Source: Peltaster fructicola
Lineage: Eukaryota > Ascomycota > Dothideomycetes
Length of the DNA: 64,000 nucleotides
Direction of reading: 5' to 3'
Assembly (NCBI GenBank): GCA_001592805.2
Contig: CP051141.1
Span: forward strand, 3,348,001 to 3,412,000
Every line of letters starts with the position of its first letter. Positions within the stretch are counted from its first letter, which is position 1. Positions 21,805-30,685 of this stretch are shown piece by piece. A program made the position numbers and the translations under genes. Below the pieces are notes generated by a model. The model did not search any database. It saw only the letters and a program-made list of their open reading frames with translations, and was not told the DNA's origin.

Positions 21805-24800
21805 TCACGCAGTGACGGCTGTACCAGACTTCATGCCCGTCCAGGTTTCAAGCCTTTCGAAATCACTCTTATCGAGCACAAAGTGCCTCAGTGAAGCCGC
21901 CAGATCACCCTTCAGCATCTGAAGCCAGCTCAAGACCCCAGCTCTTGTCACCAAAGTCAGTGGGTCGATCAGGGCAGCTCGATAGACGATCTCAAGCACT
22001 CGATGCCTGACAAGCTTCTCTGACGCACTTGGCGAGGCATACAGCGTCATGAGTCGCTCGAACGAGCCTGCGCTCCTCAGAATCTCCAAATCTGCCTTGG
22101 TGCGTAAGCCGTCGACTAGCCAGTCAAGCACCCATTGCGTTTCTTTCCAGTAGCCGTCATCTTCAGAAGGCATGCTCATAGAGCAGGCTGCGAGCCAGTA
22201 GCTGCTTATTCTGCTGACTCGCCACTCAGGCGCCTTCATCAGGTATCGATTCAGCTTTGGGTACATGTGATGTGTCGGATCAACCTGTACGTTCACGGCA
22301 TGAACCGCGAATGTGCCCACCAAGTATGGTAGAGGAGTTTCGTCTTTGCCATAGGTCTGACTGTAGGTTTCGAGAAGTTCCCCAATAACCAGGTACAGTT
22401 GTTCTTTGTCATCCATTTCCGAGGCTTGTAGCTTTACCATGAGATTTGTAAGCTGTGTTCGTGCTTGTCGTCGGACCTCATTGTATTCCGAGCATAAGCA
22501 GAGGATCAGGCTATCGACATCGTGGTCTTCAAATGCAGTGTCAATGTCCTTCTTTTGCCAACGGAAGAGCTCGGGGTGATCTGGTGTCTCCACAGCTGGT
22601 GCAGAGAAGAGCGACAACCTATGTTCATGAGGTTTTGTTATCGTGTTCTCGGCGTTATTGGTGTCTTGTGAGGCAATCTGAATGGGCTTTGGCTTGACCT
22701 TCGATCCAGGTTTTGCGTTCCAGCCGTCGATGGCCTTGACTTGGGCCATGATGCGAGTGAGAGTGTCGTTCGACTCCGCCGACAGTAGCCAGCAATTGAA
22801 AGCAGAGTTGACCCACCGCATCAATGCAGCCCGTTCTTCCGCTGGCTTCGCTACAATGAAGGAAGCTTGCTCCCACAGCACGACTGGGAGCAGGCTTGTC
22901 TGATCGCTGGCAGTACTGCCAATGCCTAAGCCGTCGATATCATCTAGATACTTCACAGGCGTCTTCACTGCCCGTAAGCAGGATTGCTCGAGGAAATCCC
23001 AGACGTGTTCATTCTGATTGGATTCAAGGCTTGATAGCAGTGCGTCCATCGAGGAACACAGCGCGCCAGTCTGTCCCTTGATAATGATACCATGAGCATG
23101 TAATACCCGGCCGGCGAGGTCTTTGAGTCGCTGACTGTCCTGTTTGAGAGCCAGTTGCAGTATTGCTACCATAGGAGAGGTGGACAGTGTACCAGCTTTG
23201 TTGAACCACCGCATATCCGTACTGTTTTGTGCGATAGCTATGAGGTGCTCGAGCTCCAGCTCGTCCCAAGCCAGCTCGTCCTCGCCGTCATTCTTGTTGT
23301 TATTCCGTGCCAGTGTTGTCATCAACGCACCAGATATATCAACTGTGCCCTCATGAGGTGTAGGCAGAGCCGTCATGTAGACGTTGATCAGCCGCGAAGT
23401 TGCTTCGCGCTGAAGCACATGTTGGTCGTCATCTGGTAGTCTTCGGAACAAAAGCAGGACATCCTTCAGCGAAGGCAAAGCTGCTACACATGTTGCCTCG
23501 AGTTCTTTCGCAGCTTCTTTCCACAGATCGGGGCGTGGAGATTGGCTTCCGGCTTGCTGATACTCGCCTTGAAGACGACTGATCTTTCCGAGCACTATGT
23601 TAAGGATCCGTACCACAAAGAAAGAGATCAGCTTCTCACTTTGATTGAGACAGCGTATCAGAACCTTTTGTGTTAGAGGCTTCGGCAAGATGTTGTTGAG
23701 AACAATGCTAGTCTGTGGCGGCAGAGCTGCGTATGACGATGAATCAATGTTGCCTGCATGAATCGGGACAGGAAGATCCGCTACCTCGAACAAGAACGAG
23801 GCATACCCAATCCATGTGTTCGTTAGCTTCGGGTCCATCTGCAGAGCATTGTCGCGGAAGTATGCGTGTACCAGTTCTGGCGCATGTCGAAAACAGATGA
23901 GGATCAAGTCGCGCTCCTTCAAGTCTGAGTTTGGTCGTAAAGAGTTGATCCAGGATGCCAGCACTACATTCTTGAGCTGGTATTTATCCTCGTTCTCCCA
24001 GAAGTCGAGACTCTCGAGGCCCAGGTCTATAGCTCCGTTGTCGATGCTTGAACGTGCATCTAGCTGCATAGTGCCTGGAGGATACCAGCCAGTAGGTCGC
24101 AGAATGCCGTACGAGGGAGTGCTGCACGCCGACTTCAACCACTGAAACGCAACAGTGGAGACCTCATCGCTCACTTCCGCTCGTGTTGCGATGTCGAGCA
24201 CTCTGTCAAGATGTTGTTGTGTTAGGAGAGCGGCTTTGGCAACTCTGGGCAGATCAGAGTGCTTAAGGACTTGTGTCTCTGCAGTCCGAAGTATTTCCAG
24301 TATGAGCTCAGGTGGATCACTGCGGAAGTACGAGAACAGAGTAGAGCATAAGCTACGCTGCTTGAGTATGTCGATCTTACCACCGTCGTCTTGAAGCTTG
24401 AGGTGCGCCAAGGTGTATCTCACAGCGTATGTTCTGACGGCAGGTCGCCTCTTGAGATCGTCCTCGGTGCCGTCTGCTTTTACGATGGTCAAGCACTTCC
24501 GCAGTGCTATCAGATCGAAGGTCTGCTCTCGGCGCTTGTAGACCTCATGTGCGAAGGTACCGCCATCGAAGTTAAGCACCTCAATAAGGAGCCTGAGACT
24601 TGGCGATAACAGGAATTCCTTGTGCTTGGGAGCATCAAGACAGCGTTTGATGAGACGTAGGTGCTGAAACTGAAGCACTGTACGACACAGCAAGCGACCA
24701 TGCTCTCGAAAGTCTACAAGTGTAGACAATGTCTTCAGCAGAAGAGCGAAGAGTGAACACACTGCTGATGCCAAGTGATCACTATTGTTTGAGTTCGCAA

Positions 24801-25134
24801 AAGACCAGGCCTGCCATAGCTGAGTGAAGAAAGGTCTTTCGACGTCGTTAGCTTCCCGTGGCTTCTCGCTTTCAAGGTACTCTCGTAGCAAGGTGAGTCG
24901 TTCTTGTTGAGCACCATCGTTGGAGTGATAGACAATGCTCTCGAGGAATGCCTTATATGATGAGATGCCATGTCTCAAACGTAAAAGATCATCTTGCTGG
25001 AAGACTAGGAGTTGTTGCAGCTGCCTTGCCGAGTAGATCTCCTCTGCTGGTCGATCGTCCTGTACTGTTGCGGTTGGCCGTGCTCGTTTTGGTGGTCGAT
25101 CGCCTTGATTCTCTTCATGCTCTCGCTTCGACAT
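21805..25134 (-). CDS. URB1: Urb1/Npa1 ribosome biogenesis factor
   Basis: Single exon, 1109 aa. The N-terminus is a basic nuclear signal (PPKRARPT), followed by long helical, HEAT-like sequence. Diagnostic text includes SYKAFLESIVYHSNDG, LVDFREHGRLLCRTVLQFQHLRLIKRCL and FLLSPSLRLLIEVLNFDGG. Urb1 (Npa1) is a large nucleolar scaffold in early pre-60S particles. The protein is shorter than the 1764-residue yeast protein, as seen in many filamentous ascomycetes, and lacks an obvious C-terminal half. It lies head-to-head with RPB8 across 241 bp. Confidence 0.85.
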   Translation of the reverse strand: MSKREHEENQGDRPPKRARPTATVQDDRPAEEIYSARQLQQLLVFQQDDLLRLRHGISSYKAFLESIVYHSNDGAQQERLTLLREYLESEKPREANDVERPFFTQLWQAWSFANSNNSDHLASAVCSLFALLLKTLSTLVDFREHGRLLCRTVLQFQHLRLIKRCLDAPKHKEFLLSPSLRLLIEVLNFDGGTFAHEVYKRREQTFDLIALRKCLTIVKADGTEDDLKRRPAVRTYAVRYTLAHLKLQDDGGKIDILKQRSLCSTLFSYFRSDPPELILEILRTAETQVLKHSDLPRVAKAALLTQQHLDRVLDIATRAEVSDEVSTVAFQWLKSACSTPSYGILRPTGWYPPGTMQLDARSSIDNGAIDLGLESLDFWENEDKYQLKNVVLASWINSLRPNSDLKERDLILICFRHAPELVHAYFRDNALQMDPKLTNTWIGYASFLFEVADLPVPIHAGNIDSSSYAALPPQTSIVLNNILPKPLTQKVLIRCLNQSEKLISFFVVRILNIVLGKISRLQGEYQQAGSQSPRPDLWKEAAKELEATCVAALPSLKDVLLLFRRLPDDDQHVLQREATSRLINVYMTALPTPHEGTVDISGALMTTLARNNNKNDGEDELAWDELELEHLIAIAQNSTDMRWFNKAGTLSTSPMVAILQLALKQDSQRLKDLAGRVLHAHGIIIKGQTGALCSSMDALLSSLESNQNEHVWDFLEQSCLRAVKTPVKYLDDIDGLGIGSTASDQTSLLPVVLWEQASFIVAKPAEERAALMRWVNSAFNCWLLSAESNDTLTRIMAQVKAIDGWNAKPGSKVKPKPIQIASQDTNNAENTITKPHEHRLSLFSAPAVETPDHPELFRWQKKDIDTAFEDHDVDSLILCLCSEYNEVRRQARTQLTNLMVKLQASEMDDKEQLYLVIGELLETYSQTYGKDETPLPYLVGTFAVHAVNVQVDPTHHMYPKLNRYLMKAPEWRVSRISSYWLAACSMSMPSEDDGYWKETQWVLDWLVDGLRTKADLEILRSAGSFERLMTLYASPSASEKLVRHRVLEIVYRAALIDPLTLVTRAGVLSWLQMLKGDLAASLRHFVLDKSDFERLETWTGMKSGTAVTA

Positions 25135-25375
25135 CCCGACAGACGGTTGTATGTGAACTGCTTACATCTGCATTGTAGCGCTCACTCCTATGGTTCGGGT
25201 CTTGTGATGCTTGATCGGTGCTATGAAGCCGTGGTGTATCTCGATTTGACTGTGCTCTGAAGTGAACCTTCTTGGTGGAGATCTTCAAAATTCTGTCACT
25301 GAGTTGAGCTTTGACTTCGACAATAATTTGTTACTCTACAACACCACTGTCTCAACACATTACACGCGCGCAAAC

Positions 25376-25854
25376 ATGTCTGGTGACGCTACGCTCTACG
25401 AGGAGTCCTTCCAGATCACAACAGTGGTCGATGACAAGTACGAGCGAGTCGCGCGAGTACTAGGCGCATCTCAGGATAGCCTGACCTCTCTCACACTCGA
25501 CATCAACAATGAACTGTATCCACTGGCAGTGGGCGACAACATCTCGATGTGCTTGGCGACTACTCTGAATCTCGACGGCACGAAAGATGAGCGTGGCTGG
25601 AGGGATCGTAAGGGAGAGCCTTCACTGGCAGATCTGTGGGACTATGTCTGCTACGGAAAGATCTACAGATTTGAGCAGGCGGACAACGAGAAGAACATGT
25701 ATGCTTGGATTGGAAGACGCAATCAAGGTGAATACTGATATGCACCAGCAAATGCTATGTTAGCTTTGGAGGTTTGCTTCTCTGCCTCGATGGACCACAC
25801 AGGAAGCTCTCACCACTACGAATCGATCATGTCTATATGCTGTTGAAGAAGTGA
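25376..25854 (+). CDS. RPB8: RNA polymerases I, II and III common subunit Rpb8
   Basis: Two exons, 25376-25698 and 25749-25854, give 142 aa. Exon 1 holds LYEESFQITTVVDDKYERVA, TLDINNELYPLAVGD and LATTLNLDGTKDERGW; exon 2 supplies CYVSFGGLLLCLDGPHRK and ends HVYMLLKK, the expected C-terminus. The donor GTATGC at 25699 was chosen because only it joins in frame to the conserved VSFGGLL strand. Unspliced reading runs into a stop at 25738. Rpb8 is an OB-fold subunit shared by all three nuclear RNA polymerases. Confidence 0.93.
25699..25748 (+). other. Intron of RPB8
   Basis: 50-nt intron with GTATGC donor and CACCAG acceptor. Its removal places the SFGGLLLCL strand in frame. Confidence 0.85.
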
Positions 25855-26494
25855 AAGAGCTGGGATTCTTGAGATATGACAGCAATTCAGCGAGGCGTTG
25901 GTGGTCATATCGGTGCACTTGTGGTATTGTCAAGAAGACAGGCATGCCATTATTGTTGCCGAGCACCCTGCAACCGCGGCTGGCGTCGACGCGCATCGCC
26001 AAGTCAAACACAGCTGACGTGGGCTGAGTCTTCGCCTGATGACTTAGACATATGCAGCCATCGACACTATGCGAGTCGATAAGGTATTGATGCCCGATCA
26101 GTGTTCTATTGACTAGTGAGCATAGGCACACAAAATGCAATTCGACTCTCCTGGTCAAGTCTAAAGACCGTCAAACGTTGTGCTATTCGGATTTGTCGGA
26201 CGAAGTGAAACCGAGATGCATATATCCGCTGTTGTACTTCTCCTGCATACTTCCAACCTCTTTCCACACCCAGACACTAAGATTCTGAATATCCTACTCC
26301 TTCCACCAGGTCGGCTCCGAAGAACACAACATGCAGTGCTGCCTTGGCACGAGGCAGCGCCCCGCAGGTACGACCGAACCCTATTCGAAGCCTTGCTGCG
26401 ACGTGCTGCGAACGAGGATATAAAAGGATGATATTCCTGTTATCAGAAAAACTAACAGGACCGGGCCACGCGTATTGAGCTCTGGACAGACACC
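25855..26494. other. Intergenic, promoter of the FAD monooxygenase
   Basis: The 640-bp gap contains a strong TATA box near its right end and no recognised gene. Confidence 0.45.
26419..26426 (+). promoter_or_regulatory. TATA box of the FAD monooxygenase gene
   Basis: TATAAAAG lies 69 bp before the ATG at 26495, a normal spacing for an inducible fungal gene with a short leader. Confidence 0.6.
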
Positions 26495-27906
26495 ATGTCT
26501 TCACATTCATTGAGCTGTGCAGTCATTGGAGCAGGCATTGCAGGCCTCAGTGCATGCATAGCATTGAGACGAGCTGGTCACAACGTGGAGCTTCTCGAGA
26601 AGTCTTACTTCAAGAACGAAATCGGTGCAGCTCTGACGACCACACCGAATGGCGGCAATGTCCTCGATCGATGGGAATTCGATGGCGAGAAAGCGGGAGA
26701 GACCATCAAACTGCAGAGTCGACGATTCCGCCCAGAGTCGCTGGAGCAGATGGGCTGCTTGAACTTGGAGGGTGTAAAGCAGCGCTTCGGCCGTGGAATC
26801 GTGTCCATGCATCGAGTGGACTTCCACAATACCCTTCGTGAGATGGCGTTGGCCCCAGAACTTTCTGGGTCAGCCAAGCTTCGACTTGGAACAGAGGTTC
26901 TCGATGTCGACTGCAAGACTGGAACTGTTGTGCTCAAAGATGGAACGAAGTTGCAAAAGGATTTGATTGTTATCGCAGATGGTATCAAGGTTGGTCTGGA
27001 TCGATAGCCTCGCAGCGCACTGACTCTTCAGTCTCGTTTCATAGCAGCCGTCAACGGTGTCGACGTCCCAAGGACATTCACCGGTCAATCACTATACCGA
27101 GCGATCATCAAGATGGAGACCCTCCTTGCGGACGATCTTGTACGACCTCTCTGAAGGATACTGCGCTGCCATGAACAAAGCTGGCGTGCTGTTATTCACT
27201 TACGAGTGCAGGTTGAATGAGTGGCTGAATGTAGCGATCATCGGACACCAATCGGCCAACGTGGACGACTGGAATGCACCTGTTAGCATGGACGATGTCT
27301 TGTCTGTGCTCCAGGATGGGTTTAACCCGGCCTGGTCTGCAATAGCCAAATGCGCAGGACCAAATGAGTGGAAGGGCTTTCCTATCTCAAGCCGTGATCC
27401 ATTGGATCGTCTCTATAAGGACAAAGTGGTGCTTGTTGGAGATGCTGGGCATGGTAAGTCGAGCACTATAACGCTGTATTTGCAAGCTGACTCATCCAGC
27501 AATGCTACCAACGCACGCACAGGGAGCCACAATGGCGCTTGAGGATGCTGCCGCTCTCGAAGTACTGTTTAGCAACGTCCAGTCAGGCGACGAAGTTGTC
27601 AAGCGTCTGGAGATCTTCCAGCAATTACGTTTGCCCAGGAGTGCCACAACACAGCTATTGAGCAACGCAATGTTGTACTTCAAAGACGGCGGCGAGGTGA
27701 AGGAACGAATACGGCATTATTACAAGGGCGACCTTCCATTTGGTGAAGACATGTGGTCTGAAAACATCCAGAGCTTCTTCTACGACTATGACATCTGGGC
27801 AGAAGCCAAGAAGGCGCTGGGCTTTCTCAACCATCCGAATGGCGTTCCAGATGATACGCTGAAGTATTTCGGGACCATGAAAAGAAGTTCTACGCCAGCC
27901 GTATGA
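26495..27906 (+). CDS. FAD-dependent monooxygenase, salicylate-hydroxylase-like, with one frame break
   Basis: Exons 26495-26989, 27032-27453 and 27500-27906. The FAD-binding GxGxxG motif is at the N-terminus (VIGAGIAGLSACIALRRAGH). The third junction recreates the second FAD motif, GDAGHAMLPTHAQGA. The family uses NAD(P)H and oxygen to hydroxylate aromatic or related substrates; the substrate here is unknown. Both introns are clean (42 nt with branch CTGAC, and 46 nt). Inside exon 2 the conserved text moves from the frame of FTGQSLYRAIIKMETLLADD to the frame of GYCAAMNKAGVLLFTYECR at about 27135-27160, with no room for an intron. The three exons total 1324 nt, not a multiple of three. The gene is therefore disrupted or the sequence has a one-base error. 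Confidence 0.75.
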
Positions 27907-28019
27907 GTTGGTAGATGGTCCAATATCCACATTATACATTCGCTGTGCACTATCGACACTAATACAACCCATATCCGCTCAACTAGCATGATCCCTCTCT
28001 TTTTGTGCATACTAAACTC

Positions 28020-28823
28020 TTACAGGGCAATCATGCCCACGAATGCGCTCACAGCGACGCTGCCGGCAATGTAGATGGCCATGTTGTCCATGTAGGCTGG
28101 AGCTCGCATTCCTGGTGCAGCAGCACTAGAGGACGAGACGGCGCTGGAAGCAGCAGACGAGGAGCCTGCTGCAGTTGTCGTGCCGACGGCAGTCACTGAT
28201 GCTGAAATCGCGGAAGATGACATGGCAGCAGCTGCAGACGCTGACGCTGATGCGGACGCAGAGGCAGATGCAGATGCGGATGCACTAGCAGCGACGCCAG
28301 TAGACACACCGGAAGAGATCGCAGCAGCCACTACAGTCGAACAGCCGAAAACCTCGGGTGGAAACAGGTCGGTCGATGCAACGGTGCTTGCAGTGAGAAC
28401 GTAGGGAATGGATTGAGCGGAGGCCAGGCTGTATATGCTTGTGCACTGTGATGAGGTTTTCGCAGTCTGCTGAAAGCTGTACACGGACGAGAAGAAGGCG
28501 CTGATGCCGTCGCTGTTTGAGCTATACCAAGAGCTGTATGCTGGTATGTAGGAGGCAAGCTCAGAGGAGATCGAGGCTGGTGCTGAAGAGGGTAGAAGGC
28601 AGCCACTTGTTGTTGAAGCTGTACTAGCAGCTGAGCTGAGGTATGCTAAAACGTCGTCTGGGAGATCCGGCTCGCCTGTGGGACTGGGGATCGTCGTAGG
28701 GACGATGCAGGTTGCTACAAGGTCCTGGATGTCCAATGTTGAAGAAGCAGCAGCTTGTCGTGGGAGATTCAAAGCCGACACCAATGGTGCTGCAGCCAGG
28801 AGAGCGAATGTGAGGCCAGACAT
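28020..28823 (-). CDS. Secreted GPI-anchored Ala/Ser-rich cell-surface protein
   Basis: 267 aa. A signal peptide (MSGLTFALLAAAPLVSA) is followed by a possible dibasic-like site (LPRQ), a Ser/Thr-rich ectodomain with a few cysteines (TCIVPTT, SGCLLPSS, SSQCTSIYS, FGCSTVV), and a run of Ala-Ser repeats at about residues 180-197. The C-terminus is hydrophobic (YIAGSVAVSAFVGMIAL) after a small-residue stretch, the layout of a GPI-anchor signal. The four or so spaced cysteines suggest a small disulfide-bonded domain. I do not recognise a named family. The role is likely in the cell wall or plasma membrane surface. Confidence 0.75.
   Translation of the reverse strand: MSGLTFALLAAAPLVSALNLPRQAAASSTLDIQDLVATCIVPTTIPSPTGEPDLPDDVLAYLSSAASTASTTSGCLLPSSAPASISSELASYIPAYSSWYSSNSDGISAFFSSVYSFQQTAKTSSQCTSIYSLASAQSIPYVLTASTVASTDLFPPEVFGCSTVVAAAISSGVSTGVAASASASASASASASASASAAAAMSSSAISASVTAVGTTTAAGSSSAASSAVSSSSAAAPGMRAPAYMDNMAIYIAGSVAVSAFVGMIAL
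28234..28281. repeat. Hexanucleotide minisatellite coding for Ala-Ser repeats
   Basis: Eight tandem GCNGAN units, read on the minus strand as alternating Ala and Ser codons inside the GPI protein gene. Third-position differences between units suggest an older array under selection for the peptide. Confidence 0.8.
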
Positions 28824-28908
28824 CGTGATTAATTGTATGCTAGTATGGTCGAAGAGAAGGAAAGGGCGATGTTGTGAATAGAACGAATCTCGTGAGGTGC
28901 AGTTGCGT

Positions 28909-28917
28909 TATTAAATA
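28909..28917 (-). promoter_or_regulatory. TATA-like element of the GPI protein gene
   Basis: On the minus strand this reads TATTTAATA, about 90 bp before ATG 28823. Confidence 0.4.
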
Positions 28918-29219
28918 CACTCGCCTTATGCTCTAGCCTGCACGACCACCTGATGACGAGTCAGGATGAATACGAAGGGGTTCATGGTCCACGAATAGGC
29001 TTTGTGGAGGATCGCATGAATTGAGTTCGGCGCCAAATGAGCTTGTTTTCCACAGAGGTCGTCGTAGCGGACTTGGCAGTGGGCAATGCTGCCATACAAC
29101 TGTATCACGACATCCATTCTGGTCGTCATGCAGGTGGCGCTATCCTCCTTGTATGTGTACGCGTTGCCGAGTCCTTGTAGCGAACAGCAAGGGAGGATGT
29201 CCTGGTGGCGCTCGTATTT

Positions 29220-29541
29220 CTAGGCTGATCCATCAGGCTGGGCACAGACCGCAGATGCGCGATAATCTCCTTCCATCGCCCAGGCTGCTTTCGGATGGGA
29301 GGGGATGCGTTGTACAGCTAGGACGGTGCGCGTTGTCGGTCGAGGAGCCTGTATAGACATCCGTGCTCTGGTTCCATTGATCTCGATACGAGTAACATAC
29401 TACCTTTTCAACCTGGGCTGCCCAACGCGCGAGCGGGACGAGTATGGCCACGCCGACAAGCATACGGAATGGCTGCGAGTGTGACAAGCGGTAGCTGTAG
29501 GTCGTGATGAGCAACTCGCTTTCCAAGCCACTGGCTGACAT
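29220..29541 (-). CDS. Possible 88-aa single-pass membrane protein, two exons
   Basis: Exon 1 29404-29541 encodes MSASGLESELLITTYSYRLS and then a hydrophobic segment MLVGVAILVPLARWA. A GTAGTATG donor at 29403 and a CTATACAG acceptor at 29349 remove 55 nt and join in frame to a second exon ending at 29220. Support is only the open frames, the splice-site words and a transmembrane-like helix. I do not recognise the family, no good branch site is seen, and it could be chance. Confidence 0.3.
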
Positions 29542-29876
29542 TACGGCCGACGAGCGTGCAGGATCATGCTCGTCAACTCACGCATTGCATTGCATGCACT
29601 GCCATGCTGGCGTCACGGCGCTGTCGAAGTGCTCTATCTCATTTGTCTCAGTCTTTCCTTGAGGATGACCCGACTGGTGATGTATGATGAGGTTGTGAGG
29701 ATGTGATGTTGTGTATCGCATGACTGTAGCTCCGTGTTGGAGGGAGATGTGGAAAGTTCTGGTCGATGCCAAATTCTGGAAACAGCTTTCAACGTCACGA
29801 CAGCAGACTTGACACGTTGATCATGCTCCTCACTCGAGGATTTCAGCATGCGCATCCGCACGAGTGAGGTGAGCCG

Positions 29877-30506
29877 ATGACACAGCTCAGCATGTTCGGT
29901 CTGCTCGTAGCTGGCCGACCGGTCGATGCTTCGCCACAAGCAATAACAGGAACACAATTCGCCTTCAAGATCTCCGCAACGCCTTCCTTTCAACACATAG
30001 TGGTTTTCCTGCTTCCAGACACGGCGCTCCCAGCGGGTACGGCAGCATCGGTGTACATTCAGATCCCTCCGTCGCAGGAATTTCGCTTCCTTGGCGGTAT
30101 TGGTCCGGGCAAGGAGAGTGCCATCTTTAAGATCAATGGCATGCAATCTGGCTCGACGATAGACCTTGATGCTATGAGCGAGGAGTCACAAGGCGCTGCG
30201 AGTGGTGATATCATCGTTGGTGTCTCCATCGAACCTGGAGAGCAAGTCGATGCGCAGTTGACAGCATTGAAGGCTCAGTCTGGCACTGCTGGTTCGTCAA
30301 CAGCACTTGTACGTGCAGCGCCTGCGATGTCGAGCGCTGTGTCGACCAAACAACTTGCAAAGAACATCATAGGCAATGCCTTCGACTTCCTCGCCTCTTT
30401 TGGCAGCGATACTGTGCCATTGAAGGCATTCCAAGACTGGTGGACCAAGTTTGAGAAGAAGATAGACCTTGATCCCACGTTCCTCGAAAGAGCGAGAGAG
30501 GGATAA
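29877..30506 (+). CDS. OPI10: OPI10/Hikeshi family protein
   Basis: 209 aa, single exon. The N-terminus has the family text MFGLLVAGRPVDA, FQHIVVFLLPDTALPAGTAA, VYIQIPPS and ESAIFKINGM. In animals Hikeshi carries Hsp70 into the nucleus during heat stress; yeast Opi10 mutants overproduce inositol. The C-terminal half has an Ala/Ser linker and a helix FDFLASFGSDTVPLKAF, the family's C-terminal domain, ending LDPTFLERA. The start at 29877 lies five codons before the Met that begins most family members. Confidence 0.9.
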   Translation: MTQLSMFGLLVAGRPVDASPQAITGTQFAFKISATPSFQHIVVFLLPDTALPAGTAASVYIQIPPSQEFRFLGGIGPGKESAIFKINGMQSGSTIDLDAMSEESQGAASGDIIVGVSIEPGEQVDAQLTALKAQSGTAGSSTALVRAAPAMSSAVSTKQLAKNIIGNAFDFLASFGSDTVPLKAFQDWWTKFEKKIDLDPTFLERAREG

Positions 30507-30685
30507 CAGGCATGAGAGTGTCCAGCTGACAAGACGATCCCAAAGATATGAATACGGATGGTTCGAGCATATAGCATGCGATCTAGCAGTCTAATTGCAT
30601 ACATGATGCTGCAGCTCATATATTAATGTACCTTATCTAACGACAGTTATAGTGACCATGTTCTCGTTACCGAGGTCCTATCGTG

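Larger units (their letters stand above)
28824..29876. other. Intergenic between GPI protein and OPI10
   Basis: This 1.05-kb stretch holds the GPI gene promoter, a possible two-exon microprotein gene (29220-29541, listed separately) and the upstream region of OPI10. Nothing else is recognised. Confidence 0.4.

Noticed and set aside
28180-28404. An Ala/Asp repeat frame on the plus strand
   Set aside because: It is the antisense reading of the Ala-Ser hexamer array of the GPI protein gene.
26495-30506. A possible secondary-metabolite cluster around the FAD monooxygenase
   Set aside because: The neighbours are Rpb8, a GPI protein and Hikeshi; there is no synthase, transporter or regulator next to it.
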